Shown: positions 15,657 to 23,852, numbered from the stretch's first letter. The stretch is 64,000 nucleotides of DNA from Mesorhizobium sp. L-2-11 (GCF_016756595.1 NZ_AP023257.1:2868001-2932000), one strand, 5' to 3'. Notes: generated by a model not told the origin, from the sequence alone. Numbers and translations: made by a program.

Positions 15657-16484
15657 ATGTCGGACGCCAGATCGAAAAATCGACTTACCCCGGTCAAGGC
15701 CACGGTCAAGGCACAGGCCAAGGTCAAGGCACGGGCCAAGGTCAAGGCGCCGGTCGGCCGCCCGGTCGGCGCCCGCCGTGCCGACGCGGCGCTGATCCCC
15801 GGATCAAGCGTGCATGCGTCGCTGGCCAACGAGATCGGCCTCAGGATCGTGCGCGGCGACTATCCGCCGGGAACCATCCTGCCCAACGAAGCCAAATGGT
15901 CTGAAACCTTCGACGTCAGCCGCTCGGCAGTGCGCGAAGCGATAAAAATGCTGATGGCCAAGAGCCTGCTGGCCTCACGCCCCAAGATCGGCAGCTGGGT
16001 CGAGCCGAAAGAGCGCTGGAACCTGCTCGACCGCGACGTGCTGGCCTGGTATGCGACGGCGCCCGATCGCGAAATGTTCCTGCGCACCGTCCAGGAATTC
16101 CGTCACATCATCGAGCCGGAAGCCAGCGCCTTTGCGGCGATCCGGCGCAGCGACGAGCAGATGGCCGAGATCAGCCAGGCCTGCCGGGAGATGGGCGAGG
16201 CGGCGACGCTGCCGGAGCGCACCCGCGCCGATACGCGTTTTCACCTGGCAATCCTGCGCGCCTCGGGCAACGACCTGCTGGTGCCGCTCGGCGTGCTGAT
16301 CGAATCGGCGCTCGATCATCTCTTCGTTTTCGTCACGCGCGAAACCAGCGACCAGCCTCGGGCACAGGCGCTGCATGAGGCGATCGAGAAGAACATTCGG
16401 CTGCAGCGGCCGGCGGCTGCAAGGAATGCCGTGCACAGGCTGCTCGCCAACACCGATGAGGTTATCGGGCGGTCGCGGCGGTGA
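15657..16484 (+). CDS. GntR family (FadR/FCD) transcriptional regulator with basic N-terminal repeat tail
   Basis: 275 residues. After an unusual N-terminus rich in Lys, Ala and Val (VKATVKAQAKVKARAKVKAP, coded by short degenerate repeats at about 15698-15765) comes a winged helix-turn-helix with SETFDVSRSAVREAIKMLMAK, then an FCD effector domain with the helices EFRHIIEPEA and TRFHLAILRASGND. Metal-binding residues typical of FCD (Asp, three His) appear present. ATG 15657 has GGGGA nearby; GTG 15642 is an alternative. A close paralogue is encoded at 18749. It probably controls the adjacent sugar transporter and dehydrogenase genes. Confidence 0.85.
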   Translation: MSDARSKNRLTPVKATVKAQAKVKARAKVKAPVGRPVGARRADAALIPGSSVHASLANEIGLRIVRGDYPPGTILPNEAKWSETFDVSRSAVREAIKMLMAKSLLASRPKIGSWVEPKERWNLLDRDVLAWYATAPDREMFLRTVQEFRHIIEPEASAFAAIRRSDEQMAEISQACREMGEAATLPERTRADTRFHLAILRASGNDLLVPLGVLIESALDHLFVFVTRETSDQPRAQALHEAIEKNIRLQRPAAARNAVHRLLANTDEVIGRSRR

Positions 16485-16497
16485 TTTATGCACCTTT

Positions 16498-16640
16498 CCT
16501 TCTCCCCTTGTGGGAGAAGGTGGATTGGCGCGTAGCGCCAATACGGTTGAGGGGTGTTGGAAGAAATGAGGCGTTGGCGTTCCCTGGAACACCCCTCATC
16601 CGGCCGCTTCGCGGCCACCTTCTCCCACAAGGGGAGAAGG
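16498..16640. repeat. palindromic intergenic repeat with CCTTCTCCC hairpins
   Basis: Two hairpins, 16498-16520 and 16618-16640, each with CCTTCTCCC paired to GGGAGAAGG, are inverted relative to each other. Between them lie ATTGGCGCGTAGCGCCAAT and the inverted pair GAGGGGTGTT / AACACCCCTC. It fills the space between convergent genes and may act as a two-way terminator. This type is common in rhizobia and differs from the 160-bp element. Confidence 0.7.
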
Positions 16641-16652
16641 GACGGCCGAGCC

Positions 16653-17594
16653 TCAAATCGTCTGCTTCTCCCCCTCTTTCGTCGGCGTCAAATCGACGCC
16701 GTTGACCTTGCCGATATGCGTCGCCAGCATCGGCACATACTGATCAGCGGGCCCGGCGGCGAATGCGCCGGCGAAGGCGTTCTTGGTGGCGTTGCCGAGC
16801 GGGTTGGCGATGCCGGCGGCGCCGGCCATCGATTCGAGATAGGTGAGGTCCTTGAAGGCGTTGGCGATGGTGAATTTGTGCGCGTCGCGGTCGCCCTCCA
16901 GCGTCCAGCGCATAAAAGTCTGGTAGAAGCCGCAATCCATGCGGCCGTTGCGGATGACGCTGTCGAAGCGCGACGGCGAGATGCCGACCTTTTCGGCCAG
17001 CGCCAGCGCCTCGGAATAGATCGCCGCATAGCCCAGCGAGATGAAATTATTGAGCAGCTTCATGCGGTGGCCGTCGCCGGTGTCGCCGATATGGACGATG
17101 CGTCCGGCCCAGGTGTCGAGCACCGGCTTCAGCCGGGCAAAGACCGCGTCGGATGCACCGACCATGGCGTCGAGCGTGCCTTCCCAAGCCTCCTTCGGCG
17201 TGCGGCTGAGCGGGGCATCGACATAGTCGACGCCGAGCCCCTTGAGTTCGGTGGCAAGCGCCACCGTCGAGGTCGGGTCGGAGGTCGAGCAATCGACGAC
17301 CACCGAACCCTGCTTCAGGCCCTCCTTGAGGCCGCCCGGCCCGCGGATGATGGCCTCGACCTCGCGCGAGCCGGTGACGCAGATGAAGACGATATCGGAT
17401 GCCGCTGCCACCTCGCGCGAGGTCGCGGCTTCCTTCGCACCGCGGCCGAGCAGGTCTTGCGCCGGGGCGCGGTTCTTGCGGCCGAGAAACGTCAGGGAAT
17501 AGCCCTTGTCGACGATGTTCTTCGCGATCCCGTGGCCCATCAGGCCAAGGCCGATGAAGCCGATCTTTTCGCTCGCGGCGGTGGTGCTGTTCAT
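16653..17594 (-). CDS. NAD(P)-dependent 3-hydroxyisobutyrate dehydrogenase-family oxidoreductase
   Basis: 313 residues. Rossmann motif GFIGLGLMGHGIAKN (residues 12-26), the substrate-site segment VDAPLSRTPKEAWEGTL and the catalytic lysine K179 in RMKLLNN mark the beta-hydroxyacid dehydrogenase family, which also includes tartronate semialdehyde reductase and threonate dehydrogenase. The usual SGG motif after DAP is replaced by SRT, so substrate choice may differ. ATG 17594 is chosen as it starts the conserved region. It is divergent from the NAD epimerase gene at 17749, with a shared GntR-type operator between, suggesting a joint pathway for a sugar acid (inference). Confidence 0.85.
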   Translation of the reverse strand: MNSTTAASEKIGFIGLGLMGHGIAKNIVDKGYSLTFLGRKNRAPAQDLLGRGAKEAATSREVAAASDIVFICVTGSREVEAIIRGPGGLKEGLKQGSVVVDCSTSDPTSTVALATELKGLGVDYVDAPLSRTPKEAWEGTLDAMVGASDAVFARLKPVLDTWAGRIVHIGDTGDGHRMKLLNNFISLGYAAIYSEALALAEKVGISPSRFDSVIRNGRMDCGFYQTFMRWTLEGDRDAHKFTIANAFKDLTYLESMAGAAGIANPLGNATKNAFAGAFAAGPADQYVPMLATHIGKVNGVDLTPTKEGEKQTI

Positions 17595-17702
17595 GTCTTG
17601 TAATCCTGTGTTGCGGTCTCGATGACGGCGCCGCACTTCGGCAGGCGAATTGTTGAAGCGGGTTTTTGCCGCAGGCGGTTGGCAGACGATTGCAGAGTTC
17701 GA

Positions 17703-17717
17703 TATTGTCTGACAATA
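17703..17717. promoter_or_regulatory. candidate GntR/FadR-type operator TATTGTCTGACAATA
   Basis: Perfect 6-bp arms TATTGT and ACAATA around CTG, located in the 154-base gap between the divergent dehydrogenase and epimerase genes, 31 bases before ATG 17749. It has the same TTGT-N3-ACAA core as the dyad at 14247. The position would allow control of both genes. Confidence 0.55.
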
Positions 17718-17748
17718 CACCTGAATCTTGGCGAATGTGGAGAGCAAA

Positions 17749-18645
17749 ATGACGAAGCGGATCATGTTCACCGGCGGCAGCGGCAAGGCCGGGCGTCACG
17801 TCGTGCAGTATCTGCTCGAGCAGGGCTGCCAGGTGCTCAACATCGATACCAGGCCGCTCGACAATCCCAAGGTGCGCACCTTGATCACCGACATCACCGA
17901 CAGCGGGCAGGTGTTCAATGCGCTGTCGAGCTATATGGGCCTGCATGAATTCGACCCGTCGCTGCGCGCGCAGCCGGTCGATGCCGTGGTGCATTTCGCG
18001 GCGATCCCGCGCATCATGATCACGCCCGACAACGAGGTGTTCCGCATTAACGCGCTCGGCACCTACAATGTCATCGAGGCGGCGGTGAAACTCGGCATCC
18101 GCAAGGTGGTGATTGCCTCCAGCGAGACGACCTATGGACTGGTTTTCGCCAACGAGCCGCGCGATCCGACACATTTCCCACTCGACGAGGACTACGACGT
18201 CGATCCAATGGACAGCTACGCGCTGTCGAAGATCGTCAACGAAAAGACGGCGCGCGCCTTCGCCCTGCGCAGCGGCATCGACATCTACGCCTTGCGCATC
18301 GGCAACGTCATCGAGCCGCATGAATATTCGCTGTTCCCGAAATGGTTCGCCGACCCAGGTTTTCGCAAGCGGATCGCTTGGAGTTATGTCGACGCGCGCG
18401 ACCTCGGCCAGATCACGCTGCGCGCCATCGAAAAGGACGGTCTCGGCTTTCAGGTGTTCAACGCCGCCAATGACGACACCTCGTCCGACCTGCCGACGGC
18501 TGAACTCTTGAAGCGGTTTTATCCCGGCGTGCCGGTCAAGGGCGAACTTGGTGAATACGAAACGCTGCTCTCCAACCGCAAGGCGCGGGATATTCTCGGT
18601 TTCCGCCCGGAACACAGCTGGCGGAAATACGTCAAGACGACATGA
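17749..18645 (+). CDS. NAD(P)-dependent epimerase/dehydratase family oxidoreductase
   Basis: 298 residues of the extended short-chain dehydrogenase type. Nucleotide-binding GGSGKAGR at residues 9-16, the active-site serine region ASSETTYG near 123-130 and YALSK with Tyr157 and Lys161 are all present. Relatives include UDP-sugar epimerases and uronate dehydrogenases; the size and the sugar-catabolic setting favour a sugar or uronate dehydrogenase but this is not proven. ATG 17749 lies after a GGAGAG site. The GntR paralogue follows after 103 bases, in the same direction. Confidence 0.85.
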   Translation: MTKRIMFTGGSGKAGRHVVQYLLEQGCQVLNIDTRPLDNPKVRTLITDITDSGQVFNALSSYMGLHEFDPSLRAQPVDAVVHFAAIPRIMITPDNEVFRINALGTYNVIEAAVKLGIRKVVIASSETTYGLVFANEPRDPTHFPLDEDYDVDPMDSYALSKIVNEKTARAFALRSGIDIYALRIGNVIEPHEYSLFPKWFADPGFRKRIAWSYVDARDLGQITLRAIEKDGLGFQVFNAANDDTSSDLPTAELLKRFYPGVPVKGELGEYETLLSNRKARDILGFRPEHSWRKYVKTT

Positions 18646-18748
18646 CGAGGTCGATGCATTCGGGCTGATCTGTGCACAGAAGCAAGGCTTTGCAGCCTGA
18701 GGCTTTTCCCGTGCTTGACAGCTTTCGGAATCCGGACTTTGTGAATGC

Positions 18749-19525
18749 ATGCGGGACGGGAAGCTGGATAAGGGAAAAACGCCGGCCAAGGCGGCGTCCG
18801 CCGAGCGCCCGGCTGTCGTGCGCCGCGCCAACGCGGCGCGTATGCCTGGGTCGAGCGTGCATGCGTCGCTGGCCAACGAAATCGGTCTCAGGATCGTGCG
18901 CGGCGACTATCCGCCGGGAACCATCCTGCCCAATGAAGCCAAATGGTCGGAGACCTTCGACGTCAGCCGCTCGGCGGTGCGCGAAGCGATCAAGATGCTT
19001 ATGGCCAAGGGCCTGCTGGCGTCGCGGCCGAAGATCGGCAGCTGGGTCGAGCCGAAAGAGCGCTGGAACCTGCTCGACCGCGACGTGCTGGCCTGGTACG
19101 CGACATCGCCCGACCGCGAGGTGTTCCTGAAAACGGTGCAGGAGTTCCGCCACATCATCGAGCCGGAAGCGACCGCCTTTGCCGCCACGCGGCGCACAGA
19201 CGAGCAGATGGCCGAGATCAGCCAGGCCTGCCGGGAGATGGGGGAGGCGACGACGCTGCAGGAGCGCACCCGCGCCGATACGCGTTTTCATCTGGCCATC
19301 CTGCGCGCCTCCGGCAACGATCTTCTGGTGCCGCTTGGCGTGCTGATCGAATCGGCGTTCGATCATCTGTTCGCCTATACGACGCGGGAAGTGGACGATC
19401 TGCAGCACGCGCAGAAGCTGCACGAGGCGATCGAAAAGAACATCCGCCTGCAGCGACCGGACGCGGCGCGCAACGCCGTCCGCAAGCTCCTGGCCAATAC
19501 CGACAGCGTCATCAAGTCGAGGTAG
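18749..19525 (+). CDS. GntR family (FadR/FCD) transcriptional regulator, paralogue of the one at 15657
   Basis: 258 residues. From PGSSVHASLANEIGLRIVRG onward it matches the regulator at 15657 almost residue for residue through the winged helix-turn-helix, and closely through the FCD domain; only the N-terminal tails differ, this one lacking the long Lys/Ala repeat. The DNA of the two HTH regions is nearly the same, so duplication or conversion is recent. With identical recognition helices both should read the same operator, possibly the TTGT-N3-ACAA dyads. A palindrome CTGTGCACAG at 18669-18678 lies upstream. Confidence 0.88.
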   Translation: MRDGKLDKGKTPAKAASAERPAVVRRANAARMPGSSVHASLANEIGLRIVRGDYPPGTILPNEAKWSETFDVSRSAVREAIKMLMAKGLLASRPKIGSWVEPKERWNLLDRDVLAWYATSPDREVFLKTVQEFRHIIEPEATAFAATRRTDEQMAEISQACREMGEATTLQERTRADTRFHLAILRASGNDLLVPLGVLIESAFDHLFAYTTREVDDLQHAQKLHEAIEKNIRLQRPDAARNAVRKLLANTDSVIKSR

Positions 19526-19534
19526 GTCGATCCT

Positions 19535-19822
19535 CTAATCTTCTCTCGGGCGCCCAAACGCGGCGCGCAGTTCGTCCTTGGCTTCCTCCAGCACTTTCTT
19601 CTGCTTGGCCGGCAGGTTCGTGCCGGCGCGGTTGATGTAGAAATTCAGCATCGACATGGCGGACTGGAACGGCCCGGCCTTGCGCCGGTCGCTGTGCTCG
19701 GCCGATCGCTTCAGCGAGGCCGCAATCTTCTTGGGGTCGTGGGATTCGAAGATGTGTTCCTCGAGGTCGAGCGCATCGCTGTGCTCGGTGACCTCGGCCG
19801 ACCATTTTCTTTTCGCGGTCAT
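19535..19822 (-). CDS. DUF3175 domain-containing protein
   Basis: 95 residues, soluble and highly charged. The pattern KWSAEVTEHSDALDLEEHIF, then PKKIAASLKRSAEHSDRRKA, is the conserved body of DUF3175, a family of unknown function common in soil Proteobacteria. It is convergent with the GntR gene (9 bases apart), and on the opposite strand to the MFS gene. Nothing in the sequence shows its role. Confidence 0.8.
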   Translation of the reverse strand: MTAKRKWSAEVTEHSDALDLEEHIFESHDPKKIAASLKRSAEHSDRRKAGPFQSAMSMLNFYINRAGTNLPAKQKKVLEEAKDELRAAFGRPRED

Positions 19823-20018
19823 GACAAACTCCTTCTTCCTTCTATTGGCCTATTGGCAAGTTTTGATGAAAAACTCCGGGACGGCGGCCACCGTTCCACT
19901 GCAGCGCAAATCCCTGGAGCCACGCAATTGCGCGATGTGGCGCTGCACGGCGCCGTCAATCCTGCCGATAGTGGTGTCGAACCCGTCGACTTGCGCACAA
20001 CCGCGGACAGGAAACGCC

Positions 20019-21251
20019 TTGACCACAACCGTCTCCAGCCAGGCAAGCAGCCGCGGCATCGACAGCGCCTATGCCTGGCTGCGGCTCGGCATTTCTGTAC
20101 TGCTGGCGACGATCGGCGGCGTCGGCATGTGGGCGGTGGTCGTGGTGCTGCCTGCCATGCAGGCCGAATTCGGCGTCGATCGCGCCGCCGCTTCGACGCC
20201 CTATACCGCGACCATGGCCGGCTTCGCCGTCGGCAATGTGCTGGTCGGCCGCGCCATCGACCGCATCGGCTACTGGATACCGGCGCTCATTGCCTCGGTG
20301 ACGCTCGGTACCGGGTTCCTGCTGGCGTCGCTGACCACTTCGATCCTGCAGTTCACCCTTGTCCAGGGGCTTTTGATCGGCGTCGGCACGTCGGCGATTT
20401 TCGGGCCGTTGATCGCCGACATCTCGCACTGGTTCAACCGCCGCCGCGGCGTCGCGGTGACGGCTGCCGCCGCCGGCAGCTATCTCGCCGGGGTGATCTG
20501 GCCGTTGGCAATGCCCTACGTCATGCAGAGCGAGGGCTGGCGATTCACCTATGCCGCGATCGGCGTCGTCTGCCTCGCCACCATGCTGCCGCTGATCCTG
20601 CTGCTCAGGCGCGGCGCACCACAGGCCGCCGCTCCCGGTTCACCCGGCAGCCGGCCGGTCCAGCCGATCTCGCTGTCACCGGCAGCGCTGCAGGTGCTGC
20701 TCGTCGTCGCCGGCCTTGGCTGCTGCGTGGCGATGTCGATGCCGCAGGTCCATATCGTCGCCTATTGCATGGATCTCGGCTACGGCGTGGCGCGAGGCGC
20801 CGACATGTTGTCGATCATGATGGCGGCGGGCGTCGTCAGCCGGCTGGCGTCCGGCTTCCTTGCCGATCGCATCGGCGGCGTGAAAACCCTGCTGATCGGC
20901 TCGGTGCTGCAAGCCCTGTCGCTGTTGTTCTACATCCCCTTCGACGGGCTCGCCTCGCTTTACCTCGTCTCGCTGGTCTTCGGCCTGTCGCAGGGCGGCA
21001 TCGTGCCTTGCTACGCCATCATCGTGCGCGAATACATGCCCGCCAAGGAAGCCGGCCAGCGCGTCGGCATCGTCATCATGGCAACCATCTTCGGCATGGC
21101 AATCGGCGGCTGGATGTCGGGCTGGATCTACGATCTGACCGGCTCCTACGCCGCCGCGTTCCTCAACGGCATTGCCTGGAACCTGCTGAACATAGCGGCC
21201 ATGGTGCTGCTGTTGTGGAAGGCACGGCGCAGCGCAGCGGCGATGGCCTGA
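20019..21251 (+). CDS. MFS transporter
   Basis: About 410 residues with 12 predicted membrane segments. Family features are the loop 2-3 motif GRAIDRIGYW and its second-half partner GFLADRIGGVKT, and a YNFRRGVA-like loop seen as WFNRRRGVA. Of the monocarboxylate/oxalate-formate antiporter-like branch by general look. A TTG start at 20019, with AGGA six bases upstream, fits best; the open frame runs on upstream without membrane or conserved character. It stands alone between the DUF3175 gene and the ArsR unit; substrate unknown. Confidence 0.82.
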   Translation: MTTTVSSQASSRGIDSAYAWLRLGISVLLATIGGVGMWAVVVVLPAMQAEFGVDRAAASTPYTATMAGFAVGNVLVGRAIDRIGYWIPALIASVTLGTGFLLASLTTSILQFTLVQGLLIGVGTSAIFGPLIADISHWFNRRRGVAVTAAAAGSYLAGVIWPLAMPYVMQSEGWRFTYAAIGVVCLATMLPLILLLRRGAPQAAAPGSPGSRPVQPISLSPAALQVLLVVAGLGCCVAMSMPQVHIVAYCMDLGYGVARGADMLSIMMAAGVVSRLASGFLADRIGGVKTLLIGSVLQALSLLFYIPFDGLASLYLVSLVFGLSQGGIVPCYAIIVREYMPAKEAGQRVGIVIMATIFGMAIGGWMSGWIYDLTGSYAAAFLNGIAWNLLNIAAMVLLLWKARRSAAAMA

Positions 21252-21320
21252 GCACGACCACGCTGGTCGGAGCGGTGGAAGAGACCGGCCACGTTGCTAC
21301 TTGACTTACACATATCTCGG

Positions 21321-21344
21321 CGGTTATTGGTTTTCCAATAGCCG
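21321..21344. promoter_or_regulatory. candidate ArsR operator overlapping its promoter
   Basis: Inverted repeat with 10-base arms (one mismatch) around TTTT; the inner arms are TATTGG and CCAATA. It lies 17 bases before ATG 21362. A TTGACT hexamer at 21301-21306 is 17 bases from TTATTG at 21324, so the dyad covers a plausible -10 region, as expected for ArsR-type autorepression. Confidence 0.5.
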
Positions 21345-21361
21345 GCGAGTTATCGATTGCC

Positions 21362-21685
21362 ATGTCACAGCCGCATGAGATCCTCTTTAAAACGCTTGCC
21401 GATCCGACGCGACGGGCCATCTTCGAGCGGCTGTGTCGCGACGGCGACCAAACCGTCGCGGCCCTGACCGCTCGGGCCGGGGTCTCGCAACCGGCCGTGT
21501 CAAAGCATCTTGGGGTGCTGAAGCAGGCCGGGTTGGTGCGCGACCGCCACGAAGGCCGCAACACGCACTATAGCGCGGAGCTTGGCGCCTTGGCGCCGCT
21601 GATCGACTGGACAAACCAAATGGCTGGGTTCTGGCAAAGCCGGTTCGACAATCTCGAAGATCTGCTCAAAAGGATGGACCAATGA
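21362..21685 (+). CDS. ArsR family transcriptional regulator
   Basis: 107 residues, one winged helix-turn-helix with the recognition region ARAGVSQPAVSKHLGVLKQAGLV. The ELCVCDL metal-binding motif of arsenic sensors is absent (the corresponding region reads DQTVAALTARAG), so it is one of the non-metal ArsR proteins that commonly pair with an SRPBCC gene. Its stop overlaps the next start (ATGA), so the two are co-translated. Likely a repressor of its own operon through the dyad at 21321-21344. Confidence 0.9.
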   Translation: MSQPHEILFKTLADPTRRAIFERLCRDGDQTVAALTARAGVSQPAVSKHLGVLKQAGLVRDRHEGRNTHYSAELGALAPLIDWTNQMAGFWQSRFDNLEDLLKRMDQ

Positions 21686-22092
21686 CCAATACCGAAACCG
21701 AAACGCGCGCCGTCGTTGTCGAACGGGAGGTCGCTTTTCCGCCGGAAAAGATCTGGCGCGCGCTCACCCAATCACACCTGATCGAGGAGTGGCTGATGAA
21801 GAACGATTTCAAGCCAGACGAGGGGCACCGTTTCAATCTGAGCGCGGACTGGGGGACGGTCGATTGTCAGGTCCAGGCAGTCGAGCCCAACAAGACGCTG
21901 TCTTACACGTGGGATACCAAGGATCTCAGGAGTGTCGTCACGTGGACGCTCACCCCTACGAGCACGGGGACCCATCTGCGCATGGAGCAGTTGGGCTTCC
22001 GGCCGGATCAGCAGCAGTACTATCAGGGCGCCCAACACGGGTGGCAGCGGTTCTTTGCTAAGCTGGAGCAGGTCCTGGCGCGGATAGAATAG
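21682..22092 (+). CDS. SRPBCC domain protein (AHSA1 / activator of Hsp90 ATPase 1-like)
   Basis: 136 residues. Starts with TRAVVVEREVAFPPEKIWRA and contains IEEWLMKNDFKPDEGHRF, then WTLTPTSTGTHLRMEQLGF and a C-terminal helix GWQRFFAKLEQVL; this is the AHSA1-like SRPBCC fold. It overlaps the ArsR gene by four bases. ArsR-SRPBCC pairs are very common; the ligand and effect are unknown. A small membrane protein gene follows after 125 bases. Confidence 0.85.
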   Translation: MTNTETETRAVVVEREVAFPPEKIWRALTQSHLIEEWLMKNDFKPDEGHRFNLSADWGTVDCQVQAVEPNKTLSYTWDTKDLRSVVTWTLTPTSTGTHLRMEQLGFRPDQQQYYQGAQHGWQRFFAKLEQVLARIE

Positions 22093-22217
22093 CCGTGCCG
22101 GTGCGATAGGCATCTGCGGGCGAAACGCAATGCCCGACAAGACGTCCGTCAACGAAACAAGGTAGCAAAGAAGGCCGCCAAGCGGGTCGCGCGGCTCGTC
22201 TTCAGAGGAGGTCTCAA

Positions 22218-22448
22218 ATGAACTGGAACATGTGGATCCGGCAATTCCACCGCTGGCTGTCGATCATTTTTACGGCTGTCGTCGCTGCCATCTTCATAAC
22301 CTTGGGCGTAGGTGTCGAGCCCGCCTACTGGATATATCTCATGCCGCTGATCCCGCTCGGCTTGCTCATGCTCAGCGGTCTCTATCTGTTCGCGTTGCCC
22401 TATGCCACGAACTGGCGCAGCGGACGACGCAATGGCGTAGAAGCCTGA
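22218..22448 (+). CDS. small two-span membrane protein, unknown function
   Basis: 76 residues with two hydrophobic segments, about residues 15-36 and 38-63, and a basic C-terminus. A good ribosome-binding site (GAGGAGG at 22205-22211) precedes ATG 22218, which supports real translation. The start MNWNMWIRQFHRWLSIIF resembles small proteins found after ArsR-SRPBCC pairs, but I cannot assign a function. Confidence 0.7.
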   Translation: MNWNMWIRQFHRWLSIIFTAVVAAIFITLGVGVEPAYWIYLMPLIPLGLLMLSGLYLFALPYATNWRSGRRNGVEA

Positions 22449-22682
22449 GCACGGTGGCCGACAAGACGCCGGCGAACCCACCCAAATTCAAGCTGGGACA
22501 CCACCCGAGTTCGGATAGCTGTCCTGGCCGGTTCGCTTGACAATGGGTTAAGGCTGCGCGACGCCAGACGGGTGCTGCAAGTCCGGTGCGGCAAGTCGGG
22601 TTGGCATGGCGACAGTGGCAAAGACGCTGAACAGCATTTCGCGGCCGCGTTTCGGCGAGGGCGCCGCGTTCGAGACGAGGCT

Positions 22683-23711
22683 ATGACCAAACCGCGCTCG
22701 CGCCGCGGCGGCGGCCGTCCGACGATCGCCGATGTCGCGCGCAGGGCCGGCGTCGGCGCCATCACCGTCTCCCGCGCCTTGCGCGATCCGGCGCGCGTTT
22801 CGGAGGATCTGCGCCGCCAGATCCAGGCGGCTGTCGATGAGCTCGGCTATCTGCCCGACCCGAATGCTCGAGCGCTGGCCTCGGCACGCGCTGAGGTCTT
22901 TGGCGTGCTGGTGCCGTCGCTCACCAACAGCGTCTTTGCCGAAGTGCTGCGCGGCATCTATGACAGCCTGTCGGACAGCTCCTACCGCATCCAGTTCGGC
23001 AACACCCATTATTCCGGCCTCGAGGAGGAACGGCTGCTGCAGGTGTTCGGCCCGCAGCGCCCGGCGGCGCTGATCGTGGCGGGCATCGACCAGACGCCAA
23101 TTTCGCGAAGACTGCTCGAGACAGCCGGCTGCCCGGTGGTGCAGGTTATGGAGACCGGGCCCGATCCGGTCGACATGATGGTCGGCTTCTCGCATTTAGA
23201 CGGCGGCAGGGCGGCGACGGAGCACATGATCGAAATGGGCTATCGCCGCATCGGCTTCATCGGCGCGCGCATGGACCCGCGCTCGCAGCGGCGTCTGGCC
23301 GGCTATCGCGCGGCGATGGAGGCGGCCGGCCTGTTCGACGCGCGGCTGGTCACCACCACGCCGGTGCCGTCCAGCGTGACGCTCGGGCGCGAATTGTTTC
23401 GCGACGCGCTGGCCAAGATGCCTACACTGGACGGGGTTTTCTGCAACAATGACGACATCGCGCTCGGCGCGTTGTTCGAGTGCCACCGCGCCTCGATCGC
23501 CGTGCCGAAGACGATCGGCATCACAGGCTTCAACGATCTCGACATGATGGAAGTGGCTTTCCCCTCCGTCACCAGCGTGCGGACGCCTCGCTACGAGATC
23601 GGCCGGCTGTCGGTCGCCATGGCGCTCGCGGCGATTGCAGGCGAGCGGCCGCAACAGCCGGTCGTAGACCTCGGCTTCGAACTCAAGTGCCGTGAGAGCA
23701 CTGCCCGCTGA
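22683..23711 (+). CDS. LacI family transcriptional regulator (gluconate-regulator-like)
   Basis: 342 residues. N-terminal LacI helix-turn-helix PTIADVARRAGVGAITVSRA (about residues 13-32) with hinge, then a periplasmic-binding-like effector domain with VFGVLVPSLTNSVFAEVLRG, YRRIGFIGAR, FCNNDDIALGA and IGITGFNDLDM. This matches the GntR (gluconate) group of LacI proteins. It is immediately upstream of a sugar ABC transporter operon that ends in gluconokinase. ATG 22683 starts the conserved basic N-terminus. Palindromes at 23709-23722 and 23756-23767 are likely operators. Confidence 0.88.
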   Translation: MTKPRSRRGGGRPTIADVARRAGVGAITVSRALRDPARVSEDLRRQIQAAVDELGYLPDPNARALASARAEVFGVLVPSLTNSVFAEVLRGIYDSLSDSSYRIQFGNTHYSGLEEERLLQVFGPQRPAALIVAGIDQTPISRRLLETAGCPVVQVMETGPDPVDMMVGFSHLDGGRAATEHMIEMGYRRIGFIGARMDPRSQRRLAGYRAAMEAAGLFDARLVTTTPVPSSVTLGRELFRDALAKMPTLDGVFCNNDDIALGALFECHRASIAVPKTIGITGFNDLDMMEVAFPSVTSVRTPRYEIGRLSVAMALAAIAGERPQQPVVDLGFELKCRESTAR

Positions 23712-23722
23712 AAGCGCTTGCA
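23709..23722. promoter_or_regulatory. candidate LacI-family operator TGAAAGCGCTTGCA
   Basis: Near-palindrome with a perfect AAGCGCTT core and central CG, the usual form of LacI-family sites. It begins at the stop codon of the LacI gene, 284 bases before the binding-protein start. Confidence 0.45.
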
Positions 23723-23755
23723 GGCATCGCGAAATGCCGCTTTACTCTACGTCAT

Positions 23756-23767
23756 GGTAGCGCTACC
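23756..23767. promoter_or_regulatory. candidate LacI-family operator GGTAGCGCTACC
   Basis: Perfect 12-base palindrome with the central CG step typical of LacI-family operators, located between the LacI gene and the transporter operon. Together with the core at 23709 it gives two half-matching sites 46 bases apart. Confidence 0.6.
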
Positions 23768-23805
23768 GTTTATCGCCGCGCGAAAACTCGCAAAACAGCG
23801 ACGTC

Positions 23806-23852
23806 TGTTTATTATACATAAGCGACAGCAGATGCTTGTTTATTATGTATAA
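23806..23852. promoter_or_regulatory. A/T-rich direct repeats upstream of second sugar ABC operon
   Basis: TGTTTATTATACATAA at 23806-23821 and TGTTTATTATGTATAA at 23837-23852 agree in 14 of 16 bases and are 31 bases apart, about three helical turns. They stand out in GC-rich DNA and lie between the LacI palindromes and the binding-protein gene; promoter elements or sites for a second regulator are both possible. Confidence 0.45.

Noticed and set aside
19656..20018. Upstream extension of the MFS transporter by about 120 residues
   Set aside because: The extension overlaps the DUF3175 gene on the other strand and lacks membrane or conserved character; the TTG at 20019 has a ribosome-binding site.
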